Positions 1 through 8,428 of a stretch of 64,000 nt of DNA are shown here, piece by piece. The notes under the pieces are model-generated. The model was not told the origin of the DNA, did not search any database, and saw only the letters and a list, made by a program, of their open reading frames with translations. Made by a program: the position numbers and the translations under genes. The stretch comes from an uncultured Paracoccaceae bacterium. Lineage in GTDB: Bacteria > Pseudomonadota > Alphaproteobacteria > Rhodobacterales > Rhodobacteraceae. The stretch is from positions 1-64,000 of the forward strand of contig CAJJAR010000025.1 in the NCBI GenBank assembly GCA_905182105.1, given 5' to 3'. Position 1 is the stretch's first letter, and each line of letters opens with the position of its first letter.

Positions 1-2
1 AT

Positions 3-170
3 GAAGAGCAACAGAGAATAATACAGGAAAAAATAAGTGAAGAATTAAGTGCATTCACAAAAGTATATTTTCTAAATATGAAATTAAATAAAGAAAACAA
101 TGGAGATCCCTTTGATGAACTGATTGCAGCAGATTTGAAGTCTTGCAAGCCGTTCATGCGCAAAGACTAG
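3..170 (+). CDS. 3' end of an unknown AT-rich gene (partial)
   Basis: An open frame enters from the left edge and stops at a TAG at 168-170, giving the last 55 residues of a protein. The peptide is rich in Lys, Glu, Ile and Asn (for example EEQQRIIQEKISEELS and NMKLNKENNGDP). The base composition is far more AT-rich than the rest of the window, which suggests horizontally acquired DNA. No family is recognised and no domain is visible. The mobile-element relics immediately downstream agree with a transferred origin. It could also be a chance open frame in AT-rich DNA. Confidence 0.4.
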   Translation, partial: EEQQRIIQEKISEELSAFTKVYFLNMKLNKENNGDPFDELIAADLKSCKPFMRKD

Positions 171-234
171 CCAAAGGGGTTTTGTCAGATTAAACTTTCT
201 TGAAGCGGGCAGGGCAAATTTGTAGCGTCTTTGG

Positions 235-444
235 ATGATAAAACACTCTCCATTTCGATACTTTAAAACTAGCCCTGAAGTCATCCGACTTGCAGTAATG
301 CTGTATGTCTGATTTTGGTGGAACCGCTTCCGACTAATGTTTGCGTCAGAGATTGCGACAAGAAGGCTTAACCAGGCACGAAGTCACTCGAATTAGCAGT
401 GGCATTTGACGAGATTTTGGTGAAGATCAACGGTGAACAGCACT
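235..444 (+). pseudogene. IS6-family transposase remnant
   Basis: An ATG at 235 opens a peptide beginning MIKHSPFRYFKTSPEVIRLA, which I recognise as the N-terminus of alphaproteobacterial IS6-family DDE transposases. After MLYV the frame reaches a TGA and continues with FWWNRF and MFASEI. In intact relatives those motifs lie about 25 residues further on, so there is an internal deletion. A further frame change leads to DEILVKINGEQH, the segment around the first catalytic Asp, after which similarity ends. The rest of the transposase and the terminal repeats are not visible. It is a dead relic. Confidence 0.7.
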
Positions 445-469
445 TATTCAAAGAATGTTCGACTAAAGT

Positions 470-640
470 CTAACCCAGCTCCCGCAACCATCGAAACAGG
501 CCGTTTTTGTATCCGGACCCCAGCGCAAGTGATAACAGGCACCCAAGTGCACCTTCGATCCTGATGTCTAAATTGCCTGTGACCGCATTGGGCGACAGTA
601 CGATTCTGTCGATATGCCCACAAAGCGCCTCCTTCGCTTA
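470..640 (-). pseudogene. Large serine recombinase C-terminal remnant
   Basis: On the minus strand a short frame reads ALCGHIDRIVLSPN, then NLDIRIEGALGCLLSLALG, ending at a TAG at 470-472. This pattern, a helix with IDRIVL followed by IEGALxxLLxLA, is typical of the extreme C-terminus of large serine recombinases (resolvase/Recombinase/zinc-ribbon architecture). A stop lies just upstream and the catalytic N-terminal domain is absent. It lies directly beside the IS6 relic, in opposite orientation. The assignment rests on a short segment and is moderately secure. Confidence 0.5.
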
Positions 641-933
641 TACTGCGTACTTTGAATAACTTTGGCAGGTTCTAAGTGCCGTGCAGGTTTCAGTTGAATC
701 GCTCTGTACTCGTGTTGCGATTGCTACGTTTAATTGCGACTTCAGAGAATGAAAGAGCTACTCTCCATCCGGTAAATGGAGGTGGCCACAGTTGTTAGGG
801 AACGAATTCTAGAATTTTTAATTGGTAGTTTAAACTTATGTACCCTTCTCAATGAAAAATATTTTAGGCAAGTGTAAGGAAAATCTGTGCTCACACTCTA
901 TTGCTGGCTGTGCGACTTGGCAGTCAGAGATTC
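641..933. other. Intergenic DNA without recognisable genes
   Basis: I see no open frame with family resemblance on either strand, no tRNA and no strong terminator. The stretch continues the decayed mobile-element zone and abuts the 3' end of the EamA transporter gene. Unrecognised recombinase sequence may persist here. Confidence 0.4.
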
Positions 934-1782
934 TTAGTTTTCGCCAGAACCCAAAAGAACAACTCCAATTATAGTAAACATGACTGAGACCACCTTGATC
1001 ACGTTTAACCGTTCTTTAAGGAATAGAACGCCGATCAACAGTGCGAATACGATGCTGACTTCGCGGAGCGCTGTGACCAGGGCAATGGGTGCTTTGGTAA
1101 AGGCCCACGTGACTAGCGCGTATGCAAGGAAGGACGCACCGCCGCCGAAGACAAACGCGATTCGTCCCTTGGTTGCTATGTCTCGCAATGTGCTGGGGCC
1201 TGTTGTGTAAAGGTACAGTGCCATGAGGCTGCAGTTCCCAATTGTCAGGTAGCTGTAATAGCTTAAAGCGCTGCCTGCTAGTCGCGCACCCACTCCGTCT
1301 ATAATGGAGTACGCTGCTATGAAGCAGCCAGTTCCAAGCGCCAACATCGCCGCCCTGGCGTTATGTACGCCATTGGGCCAGCGCACTAATCCAAGGCTGA
1401 CAATTCCCAACCCGATGAACAGCACCGCTGCCAATTGTACCGACGTCAGTGCGACGCCCAGTACAAGGAACGAAAAACTAGTAACAAGCAAAGGAGCAGA
1501 GCCGCGCGCAATTGGGTATACTTGGGTCAGGTCCCCAATCTTGTACGATTGCAGCAGAAACAGTTGATATCCCATGTGCAGCACGATGCCTGCGATGATG
1601 AAGGGCCAACTGTCTACTTTTGGAAGCGGAACGAAAATCAATGCTATTAGCGCGATGGGCAGGTGTCCCAGCACCATCGCCCCCATACTTACCCGCTTGT
1701 CTGCGCCACTTTTGATCAATGCGTTCCATGAAGCGTGCAGCACTGCGGCACCGATTACGGTTAGGAAAACAAGGGTGCTCAT
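934..1782 (-). CDS. EamA (DMT superfamily) transporter
   Basis: This 282-residue inner-membrane protein shows about ten hydrophobic segments in two EamA halves, the normal size for drug/metabolite-transporter permeases. The N-terminus MSTLVFLTVIGAAVLHASWN and the motif QVYPIARGSAPLL are typical of EamA proteins. The second half contains ALREVSIVFALLIGVLFLKE, the conserved end of the second repeat. It probably exports a small metabolite or amino acid, but the substrate cannot be read from the sequence. It starts at an ATG and stands alone, with about 190 bases to the next gene. It appears intact. Confidence 0.85.
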   Translation of the reverse strand: MSTLVFLTVIGAAVLHASWNALIKSGADKRVSMGAMVLGHLPIALIALIFVPLPKVDSWPFIIAGIVLHMGYQLFLLQSYKIGDLTQVYPIARGSAPLLVTSFSFLVLGVALTSVQLAAVLFIGLGIVSLGLVRWPNGVHNARAAMLALGTGCFIAAYSIIDGVGARLAGSALSYYSYLTIGNCSLMALYLYTTGPSTLRDIATKGRIAFVFGGGASFLAYALVTWAFTKAPIALVTALREVSIVFALLIGVLFLKERLNVIKVVSVMFTIIGVVLLGSGEN

Positions 1783-1976
1783 ACATATCCTGACGGGTTG
1801 CCTGCGCTGAGCCTACGGAATTGTTGATCAAAGAGAAAGTTGTTGTCTGGGGCTGTATCGAGCAACATAAATCTTAAGGCGATGAGAAGCGGTTTTCCTT
1901 AAACCTTGGCAGCGTACTTCATAGCGTCTTCACCTTTTTTCCAAAGGTTGCCTTGCCACAGTTCCTCAAGCCCTGT

Positions 1977-2872
1977 TTAGCCGCTGGCTCCTTGGGTCGT
2001 GAGATAATCGTAATAAGAAGTCGGCTTGTGCCCAGTCAGGTTGTAAAAGTCTGGGCTGCAACGGGTGTAGAAGCCGTTGGTCAGGTATTCAAAGAATTCT
2101 GCGCGGGTCGCGCCAAAGTCGGTTTCGAAATCGACTATTGATTGAGCGCGATATTCGATGTCTTTGCCCATTGCGCGGCCAAGATCACTGGATATCTCTG
2201 CCATAGATTGTGGGGCTGGATCCGTGATGTCGTAAAACTTGTTAGAATGGAGGTTGGGACCCTCTGATAAGACCACAGCGGCTGCTTCGGCGATGTCACG
2301 CGTCGCAACGAAGGAGTTACGCATGTTTCCTAGCGGATTTGAAAACCAGCCCTCTGCAACGATATTTTCGCAATCGGTTTTCAGCAGATGGTTCATGAAA
2401 AAGTTGTTGCGCAAGGCCGTTACGTTGAGCCCCACATCGATCAAAGCCTTCTCGCCCATCCAATAGTGCTGCAGCATCAACGGAATACCTGCGCCTGCGC
2501 GTGAGGCGTGCTGAGAGGCATCATAGCTGGCGGTGTTGGTGTCTGCCCCCATGCAGCTCACGTGCACAACGTGTTTGATCTGTGCAGCACGTTTGCCAAG
2601 CTCTTTGCTGAAAGTGAGGTGTCCTTCCAGCAATGGGTCCAAGGATGCTGAATAGATCACGCTGACGCCGTCCAAGGCCGCGTCCCAGGTTGCTGAATCC
2701 GAAAGGTCAAACTTAACCACTTCGTCCGCACCGAGCTTCAATAGCCCTTCTGCTTTGTCACCGCTGAAAAACAGGCGCGTACAGTAAAGGCATCATTGGT
2801 TGCAAGGCGCGCAATCAGTTCTTTGCCGATACGGCCTGTAGCGGATGTGATGAGAACAGTTTGCTTGGGCAT
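1977..2872 (-). pseudogene. NmrA-like NAD(P)-binding protein, frameshifted
   Basis: The gene starts at ATG 2872 with MPKQTVLITSATGRIGKEL, a Rossmann nucleotide-binding motif (TSATGRIG) of the NmrA/atypical-SDR family. The frame fails near residue 36. The upstream frame runs to a TGA while the downstream frame continues GDKAEGLLKLGADEVVKFDL to a normal C-terminus at 1977. Adding one T to the poly-T run would give RACFFSGDKAEG and restore a protein of about 298 residues. The single lesion is thus a one-base homopolymer change, either a recent mutation or a sequencing error. Relatives are predicted oxidoreductases or redox sensors with unknown substrates. The remainder is well conserved, for example ALRNNFFMNHLL. 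Confidence 0.75.
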
Positions 2873-3042
2873 AATCTGTGGCTTTCGGTCGAGCGAATTT
2901 CCCTATGTGTGGTGGCAATTGAGGCGGCGATCAATCCCTTATTGGTTGAGCGAAGTGCGCAAAAGGAACGAACTGGGTCAGTCGTATATAGACATGCTTG
3001 CTGAACAGGTGAGGGAGATTTTGCGTTTTTAATGAAAACGCT

Positions 3043-3118
3043 TGGTGGAGCATAGCGGGATCGAACCGCTGACCTCCTGCATGCCATGCAGGCGCTCTCC
3101 CAGCTGAGCTAATGCCCC
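3043..3118 (-). tRNA. tRNA-Ala (GGC anticodon)
   Basis: The minus strand reads as a complete cloverleaf of 76 nt including an encoded CCA. The acceptor stem GGGGCAT pairs with ATGCTCC with one G-U. The D arm carries AGCTCAGCTGGGAGAGC. The anticodon stem CCTGC/GCAGG encloses loop ATGGCAT, giving anticodon GGC. The T arm carries GGTTCGATCC. All expected tRNA-Ala elements are present. Confidence 0.95.
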
Positions 3119-3229
3119 ATTCAAGGGTTGGGAGGTCATGCAGATCACATGACCAGTCTTGAGCTGTTAATTAGGCGCTGCGCGGGGCGGGATCAAGTAA
3201 AAAATCCAGCCCCCCACATCGATTTTAAA

Positions 3230-3550
3230 TCATTCGTTGTCTTCGTTTGAGACGTCAGCGATTTCGTCTAGTGAAACCGTATCTTCCTCGTCATCTTCGA
3301 GGACATCATCACCCAAATCCACGTCGATATCGTCATCATCATCCAAAACGACATCTTCATCAGTCTCGGCTTCTTTAGCCTTGGCTGTGACGGCATCTTC
3401 GGCGTCTGCGGCGATCATACGTGTTTTTGAATTGTCAATTTCAACAATTTCGCCCGTGTAAGGGCTAACGATTGGATTTTTATTTAGGTCAAAAAAGCGC
3501 TTGCCGGAAGTTGGGCAAAGGCGCTTCGTGCCCCATTCTGCTTTGGGCAT
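3230..3550 (-). CDS. TIGR02300 (FYDLN acid) protein
   Basis: This protein of 106 residues has an N-terminal half of the form MPKAEWGTKRLCPTSGKRFF followed by DLNKNPIVSPYTGE, the signature of the TIGR02300 FYDLN-acid family. The C-terminal half is extremely acidic, with long runs of Asp and Glu. The cellular role of the family is unknown. The start is the ATG at 3550, preceded by an AAAGGGG ribosome-binding site, rather than an upstream in-frame ATG without one. It lies between tRNA-Ala and the divergently transcribed metallopeptidase gene. It looks intact. Confidence 0.85.
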   Translation of the reverse strand: MPKAEWGTKRLCPTSGKRFFDLNKNPIVSPYTGEIVEIDNSKTRMIAADAEDAVTAKAKEAETDEDVVLDDDDDIDVDLGDDVLEDDEEDTVSLDEIADVSNEDNE

Positions 3551-3651
3551 GAAAATCCCCTTTGAATCAGTGTGTGCGTGTCGACGATTCAGCGCAAGTG
3601 CCATATGGTTGCGGCACTGTCAAAGGCTAATGCTAATAAAGGACCAAACGA

Positions 3652-4344
3652 TTGGTTGATAACGTTCTTCATGGCACACCTGATGTGCCTGTTTTATTGC
3701 GCCGATCCGGGCATGCACGCCGTATTTCACTGCGTATCTCGCAATTGGACGGTCGCGTAACTTTGACTTTGCCAACTGGAGTGGACGAGCGAGAGGCTAT
3801 GGCGTTTGCTCGAGAAAAAGAATCATGGATACGTAATCATCTTGAACGTCGCGAAGAAGATGTGCCGGTGGCGCTAGGTAGTGAGATCCCTGTGCAGGGC
3901 GTCACCCATCGCGTTGTACAGGGGCAAGGTCGTCGCGTTGTGATGGAGGGCGGCGTGATTATGGTGCCGGGGCCTGTGGAGCGAATTGGTGCGCGCCTTA
4001 AGGGTCATTTCAAGCAGATGGCGCGTGTGCGCCTTGTTGGAGCCTCTGACGAGTATGCGACCCGTTTGGGTAAGCCGTATGAACGTATCAGTATTCGAGA
4101 CACGCGCTCAAGATGGGGATCGTGTTCTAGCAATGGGACGTTGATGTATTCGTGGCGCTTGATCATGGCTCCTGACGTTGTGTTAGATTACGTGGCTGCC
4201 CACGAGGTCGCTCATTTGGCTGAGATGAACCACTCGCCTGCGTATTGGGCGGGTGTTGAGCGTATCTTTGGTGATTACAAACCCGCGCGGCGTTGGCTGA
4301 AAAGTGATGGCAACATGTTGCACCGTTTCAAATTTGGCGATTGA
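3652..4344 (+). CDS. SprT/YgjP-type zinc metallopeptidase (DUF45)
   Basis: This 230-residue protein belongs to the M48-like DUF45 (YgjP) family of predicted zinc-dependent hydrolases. The zinc site is HEVAHL at residues 184-189 with a third ligand in EMNHS (His194), preceded by RDTRSRWGSCSS, the family's WGSC motif. The C-terminal YKPARRWLKSDG is also conserved. The start chosen is a TTG at 3652, with AAAGGA nine bases upstream, because no ATG occurs near the conserved N-terminus (LLRRSGHARRISLR). It may form a unit with the GntR gene about 30 bases downstream. The substrate is unknown. Confidence 0.8.
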   Translation: MVDNVLHGTPDVPVLLRRSGHARRISLRISQLDGRVTLTLPTGVDEREAMAFAREKESWIRNHLERREEDVPVALGSEIPVQGVTHRVVQGQGRRVVMEGGVIMVPGPVERIGARLKGHFKQMARVRLVGASDEYATRLGKPYERISIRDTRSRWGSCSSNGTLMYSWRLIMAPDVVLDYVAAHEVAHLAEMNHSPAYWAGVERIFGDYKPARRWLKSDGNMLHRFKFGD

Positions 4345-4375
4345 CCCCTGACCATTATGTGATCACAAAAAGAAT

Positions 4376-5050
4376 ATGGTAATGCCAATCAAACCTTTTG
4401 AGCCTGCTGTTGTGGCTCCGTCTTCTCAACCGGGGGCAGTCCATGATCGGGTTTATCGTACATTGCGATCTCGTATTATGTTTGGTGAGATCATGCCTGG
4501 GGTCTCAATGACATTGCGTGGAATTGGTACTGAATTTGGCGTGTCGATGACCCCCGCACGTGAGGCCGTACGTCGATTGGTGGCTGAGGGCGCTCTGACA
4601 ATGTCATCATCAGGTCGCATCACGACCCCTGAATTAACAAACGAACGAATTGAGGAACTGGCCGCGCTGCGAGCCTTGATTGAAGTTGAACTGGCAAGCC
4701 GCGCTTTGCCTCGTGCCCACATGGCATTGATCGAACGCTTGCAGGTTATCAACGGTACAGTTGCCGAGGCCGTGGCCCACCGGGATGCAGTGAGTTATAT
4801 CCGCACGAACCTAGAATTTCATCGCACGCTGTATTTGCGAGCACAGGCCCCTGCGATGTTGGCTATGACCGAAACTGTTTGGTTGCAGATGGGCCCAACC
4901 ATGCGCGCGCTCTATGGCCGTTTGCGCCGTACCGAACCTCCGCATTATCATCGCCTGATTATTGCTGCATTGCGCGCGGGGGATGAGCCAGGACTACGCC
5001 TTGCCGTGCGGTCTGACGTTACAATGGGTTTGCGGATGCTGGCCACCTAA
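4376..5050 (+). CDS. GntR-family transcriptional regulator, FCD type
   Basis: The protein has 224 residues. Residues of about 20-85 form the GntR winged helix (HDRVYRTLRSRIMFGEI and FGVSMTPAREAVRRL), followed by an alpha-helical FCD effector-binding domain (ELAALRALIEVELA, FHRTLYLRA, HYHRLIIAALRAGDE). This layout is usual for FadR-subfamily regulators that sense carboxylic acids. The target and effector are not evident from the neighbours. Translation could start at 4376 or at the next ATG six bases on. The gene appears intact. Confidence 0.85.
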   Translation: MVMPIKPFEPAVVAPSSQPGAVHDRVYRTLRSRIMFGEIMPGVSMTLRGIGTEFGVSMTPAREAVRRLVAEGALTMSSSGRITTPELTNERIEELAALRALIEVELASRALPRAHMALIERLQVINGTVAEAVAHRDAVSYIRTNLEFHRTLYLRAQAPAMLAMTETVWLQMGPTMRALYGRLRRTEPPHYHRLIIAALRAGDEPGLRLAVRSDVTMGLRMLAT

Positions 5051-5075
5051 GCGATAATTAATGAGGATAAGTGGG

Positions 5076-5636
5076 ATGAGGTTTGTGTTTAGTATTGCGG
5101 CAGTTTTGGCTGTTTCAGCCTGTCAGGCTAAGGCCCCACAAGACATCTGAGTGATCAAAGCCCCAGCGGGCATATCTGAGGCCGCAATTACCAAGGCTAC
5201 TTTGAATCGCTTGCAAAGTGTATCATTTTCTAGCAATCGCGAATATTGTGGCTATCTGCTCCGTACACCCGACAGCAACTTGGCGGCGACTGCGGCAGCT
5301 AAAGGGCGTATTAGCAGTTGTCGTGCGCATAATCCGCCAGAGGATCATTTGATCGTGGCCTCATATCACACTCATGGTGCGTTTGAGTACGATACTCCAG
5401 CTGAATTCCCATCGGTCAGTGACTTGGAGGCCGATGAGGCTGAGGGCATAGATGGTTACATCTCGACTCCTGGTGGGCGGTTTTGGTATGTCGATGAAAC
5501 CGAACTGGTCGTTAGCCAAATTTGTGGTGTGGGGTGCATGATCCAAGATTCTAATTTTGAGGTTGGATTGGACGGGTGCATCGAAGTCAGTTATTCCATC
5601 GAAGAAATGCGTGGTTTGTGGCTAAGTCAGTCATAG
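5076..5636 (+). pseudogene. DUF4329 lipoprotein interrupted by in-frame TGA
   Basis: The gene starts at ATG 5076 with a lipoprotein signal (MRFVFSIAAVLAVSAC) whose lipobox ends at Cys16. Codon 25 is TGA (5148-5150). The same frame then continues without a break to 5636 through a typical DUF4329 body: YCGYLLRTPD, SYHTHGAFEYDTP, PSVSDLEADEAEGIDGYI and TPGGRFWYVDE. The only lesion is therefore one nonsense codon between the lipid anchor and the globular domain. Translation from the GTG at 5151 could give a soluble 161-residue protein, but it would lack export signals. The family is a predicted JAB-like or peptidoglycan-associated fold of unknown function. Confidence 0.75.
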
Positions 5637-5734
5637 TGGTTATATCTTTAAATAGTTTAGCGCTATCTTCACGTTGAGGCGCATGTGTTACCCTTCAGAA
5701 GTGTGGCTAGTAAATCCAATTCTTGACTGTATTG

Positions 5735-5767
5735 CCAGTAGGTTGATTTGGATCATACCCCTACTGG
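5735..5767 (+). promoter_or_regulatory. Inverted repeat overlapping a Shine-Dalgarno site
   Basis: A perfect 8-bp inverted repeat (CCAGTAGG at 5735-5742, CCTACTGG at 5760-5767) has a 17-base loop. Its right arm runs into the GGAGG at 5766-5770 that serves the ATG at 5778. In the transcript the hairpin could mask the ribosome-binding site. A regulatory role is inferred from geometry alone. Confidence 0.35.
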
Positions 5768-5777
5768 AGGATGCAAC

Positions 5778-6169
5778 ATGGCATCGACAGAAGTATTTAC
5801 GCGCATTGCAGAAAAAATGGATCTGACTTTTGTTTTAAAAATGGTTCACGGTCTTGCCGATCATCACGTTGATGACAGTACCCTCATATTGGAGCAACTA
5901 GAGGTAGAGGCGCATGACTGGCATCATTTGCTAGTTGCTATTCTCGACGAAAAGGTCACCGCCTACGCCTCACTCATGCCAATTGGCCAGTTGCAATTTG
6001 GGGTGCGCGGCATGGATATGCATCGCTTGAGCTGTCCAAACAGCTGTCTTGCAAATGCAAAACAGTGGGCACGCATCCAGACAACACTGCAGCCGCAGAA
6101 GTTTATCTGGCGGCAGGTTTTGAACGGTTGCCCAATGCACCACGTTTTCGGATTGGCATTGATGGATAA
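5778..6169 (+). pseudogene. GNAT N-acetyltransferase, internally deleted
   Basis: From ATG 5778, with GGAGG seven bases before it, the protein starts MASTEVFTRIAEKMDL and matches the beginning of a GNAT acetyltransferase (FVLKMVHGLADHH, LLVAILDEKVTAYASL, QFGVRGMDMHRL). The acetyl-CoA loop (R/Q-x-x-G-x-G/A) expected next is missing. A different frame then supplies KTVGTHPDNTAAAEVYLAAG and FERLPNAPRFRIGIDG, ending at TAA 6167-6169. A short deletion with a frameshift has removed the cofactor-binding core, so activity is impossible. The original frame runs on to 6185 as meaningless sequence. Confidence 0.75.
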
Positions 6170-6181
6170 GGTTAGGGTGGC

Positions 6182-7150
6182 TTAAGCAGCCAGCCCTTTT
6201 GAACCTAGATCAAGGAACTTTTGACGGCGATCTTTTATCAAAGCCTTTGCGTCTTTACCGCTAAGTTCCTCAAGCATGCTCGAGATTTCAGCGCTCACCG
6301 CTTCGATCGTTGCGGACCAATCGCGATGTGCGCCACCCAATGGTTCTGGAATGATGCGATCTGTCACGCCCAATTGCTTAAGGTCCTGAGCAGTTAGGCG
6401 CAGCGCTTCTGCAGCTTCGCGCATTTTCTCAGCGTCTTTCCACAAAATTGAGGCACAGCCCTCTGGACTGATGACGGAATAAATAGAATGTTCAAGCATC
6501 GCGACGCGGTTGGCCGTTGCAAAGGCAACGGCACCGCCTGAACCACCTTCGCCGATGATAACGCTGATCAAAGGTACGCCGATTTGCAGGCATTTCTCTG
6601 TTGCGCGGGCGATAGCTTCGGACTGGCCACGCTCTTCGGCACCTTTACCGGGATATGCACCGGCCGTGTCGACCAATGTGATAACAGGCAATTTGAAACG
6701 GTCGGCCAAGTCCAGCAGACGTGCTGCTTTTCGGTATCCTTCTGGACGGGCCATACCGAAGTTACGTTCGATCCGTGATTGGGTATTGTTACCTTTTTCG
6801 TGACCGATTACCATTACTGGCTGATCGTTGAAACGAGCCAGGCCGCCGATGACTGCGTGGTCGTCTGCAAAATTGCGATCTCCCGCGAGTGGGGTGAAAT
6901 CAGTAAACATTGCTTTTAGGTAGTCTTGGCAATGTGGGCGCTCTGGGTGGCGGGCCACTTGGCACTTGCGCCATGGTGTCAGGCTTTTGTACAGGTCTTT
7001 CAATATGACAGCAGCTTTTGCGTCCAAAGCAGCTGCTTCGGTGCTGATGTCCATATCTTGGTCTTCGCTCTCGCGCGCCATTGCTCGCAATTCTTCAGCC
7101 TTGCCCTCAAGCTCAGCCAAAGGTTTTTCGAATTCCATGTATTGTGTCAT
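6182..7150 (-). CDS. accA: Acetyl-CoA carboxylase carboxyltransferase subunit alpha
   Basis: This is a full-length AccA of 322 residues, the alpha half of the carboxyltransferase that moves CO2 from carboxybiotin to acetyl-CoA to make malonyl-CoA in fatty-acid synthesis. Recognisable blocks are [15 protein letters not shown] near residue 60, [32 protein letters not shown], the oxyanion-region [11 protein letters not shown], and [16 protein letters not shown]. AccA forms an alpha2beta2 complex with AccD, which is not in this window. Translation could also begin at the ATG four codons on. It is transcribed alone, convergent with the dead GNAT gene. Confidence 0.97.
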   Translation of the reverse strand: MTQYMEFEKPLAELEGKAEELRAMARESEDQDMDISTEAAALDAKAAVILKDLYKSLTPWRKCQVARHPERPHCQDYLKAMFTDFTPLAGDRNFADDHAVIGGLARFNDQPVMVIGHEKGNNTQSRIERNFGMARPEGYRKAARLLDLADRFKLPVITLVDTAGAYPGKGAEERGQSEAIARATEKCLQIGVPLISVIIGEGGSGGAVAFATANRVAMLEHSIYSVISPEGCASILWKDAEKMREAAEALRLTAQDLKQLGVTDRIIPEPLGGAHRDWSATIEAVSAEISSMLEELSGKDAKALIKDRRQKFLDLGSKGLAA

Positions 7151-7242
7151 GCCTGCTCCGCAGTCTTAATTCTTTGATCTATTACTCGATATATGGCGAG
7201 TACTTGGAATGTTTGCAACGCTACGTCAATAACATTGCGTGT

Positions 7243-7836
7243 TCAGGGCCATAGAACAGGGTAAAGTGAGCCGATCAGCAACGCCGCCATCGTCCAGTTA
7301 AAAAGGCGCAAACGTTTGGGATTTGTCAGGATACGCGCCATTTGTTGGCCTAAGACTACCCAAAGGCTGATGGAGGGTAAGTTGACCAACCCAAACATGG
7401 CGGAAACAATCAGGATGGAAATCAAGTTGGTATCGGGCGCATAAACTGTGACTGCCGTCACGGCCATGGTCCAAGCCTTTGGGTTTACCCATTGAAAAGC
7501 AGCGGCCTGTAGGAACCTCATGGGAGTGCCTTGACTGTCGGCTGCACTGATCGGTGCTGCGTTGGCGATTTTCCACGCAAGGTATAAAAGGTAGACAACG
7601 CTGACGACTTTCAGAATTGCGTGTGCAATCGGATAGTTGTCGAAGAGCTGTGCCAAGCCGATGCCGACTAAAAACACCATTAACATAAACCCGAAGCCCA
7701 CCCCTAACAAATGAGGTGTCGTTTTTAGAAATCCAAAGTTGGCCCCTGAAGCCATCAGCATCAAGTTGTTTGGCCCCGGTGTGATGGAGCTGGCCAAGCA
7801 AAAGCTGGCGAGTGCGGTGAGGAGTTCGATTGTCAT
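7243..7836 (-). CDS. LysE/RhtB-family exporter
   Basis: This inner-membrane protein of 197 residues has about six hydrophobic segments and the LysE-family signature SITPGPNNLMLMASGANFG near residue 20. Conserved downstream blocks include AWKIANA and FQWVNPKAWTMAV. Members export amino acids or related metabolites such as homoserine or lysine, but the substrate cannot be predicted. The ATG at 7836 is preferred over a TTG two codons upstream. It is intact and followed at 7886 by a DUF302 gene on the same strand. Confidence 0.85.
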   Translation of the reverse strand: MTIELLTALASFCLASSITPGPNNLMLMASGANFGFLKTTPHLLGVGFGFMLMVFLVGIGLAQLFDNYPIAHAILKVVSVVYLLYLAWKIANAAPISAADSQGTPMRFLQAAAFQWVNPKAWTMAVTAVTVYAPDTNLISILIVSAMFGLVNLPSISLWVVLGQQMARILTNPKRLRLFNWTMAALLIGSLYPVLWP

Positions 7837-7885
7837 AGGCAAATGGATCGCCTGAATTTCACGGGCCTACAAGCTGCTTTGTGTT

Positions 7886-8359
7886 TTAGGCGCCTACAGC
7901 TTTTGAGATGTGTTGAAAAATTTGATCGAGTTCAGCAGCGATTGAAACTAGGGGTGCGCCGCCCTCAGCAATATAGGGGGCGAAGACTGTTGTAGGGGTT
8001 TTGTAATAGAGGGTTGCCGTGCCGTCCGAGTTTTCTGTGACGTAGAGGCGAATGGGGGCTTCGATCATTGCGGCATTAGAGGTTTCAAGAACCCTGACCG
8101 CGAAGTCATTGTTGAACACGCCAATCATGCGGTTGCCCGGAATAGTGATCCCGCGTTTCTTAGCAGCTGCGGTTGGGTCTGCTTGGGTTAAAACGATCAA
8201 ACCCTGCGCTATGACTGCGGTGCGGGTGTCTTTGACCAGCGGTTGAAAATCCTTGTCGGTGTTGATGACAGCCCATCCTCCACGTGGCGCTAAGTTCTGG
8301 CCCGCGTGGGCAGCGAAGCTGACGAGGAAAGTGGCGAGCAGGGGAATCTTAAAACGCAT
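7886..8359 (-). CDS. DUF302 domain periplasmic protein
   Basis: This 157-residue protein has a cleavable signal peptide (MRFKIPLLATFLVSFAAHA) followed by a DUF302 domain. Blocks recognisable for the family are KDFQPLVKDTRTAVIAQGLIV, GNRMIGVFNNDFAVRVLE, IEAPIRLYVTENSDGTATL and the C-terminal helix with LDQIFQHI. DUF302 proteins are small predicted periplasmic proteins with no established biochemical function. It lies about 40 bases upstream of the LysE-type exporter gene on the same strand, so the two may be co-transcribed. No lesion is seen. Confidence 0.8.
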   Translation of the reverse strand: MRFKIPLLATFLVSFAAHAGQNLAPRGGWAVINTDKDFQPLVKDTRTAVIAQGLIVLTQADPTAAAKKRGITIPGNRMIGVFNNDFAVRVLETSNAAMIEAPIRLYVTENSDGTATLYYKTPTTVFAPYIAEGGAPLVSIAAELDQIFQHISKAVGA

Positions 8360-8428
8360 GAGGGCCGCAACAATATTTGAAACCCCCAGTCTGTCAGATG
8401 TTATCTGTTTTGAACAATCACGCCGGCG

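Noticed and set aside
5148-5150. Selenocysteine codon in the DUF4329 gene
   Set aside because: The TGA lies in the linker after a lipobox, not in a redox motif, and no SECIS-like hairpin is evident downstream.
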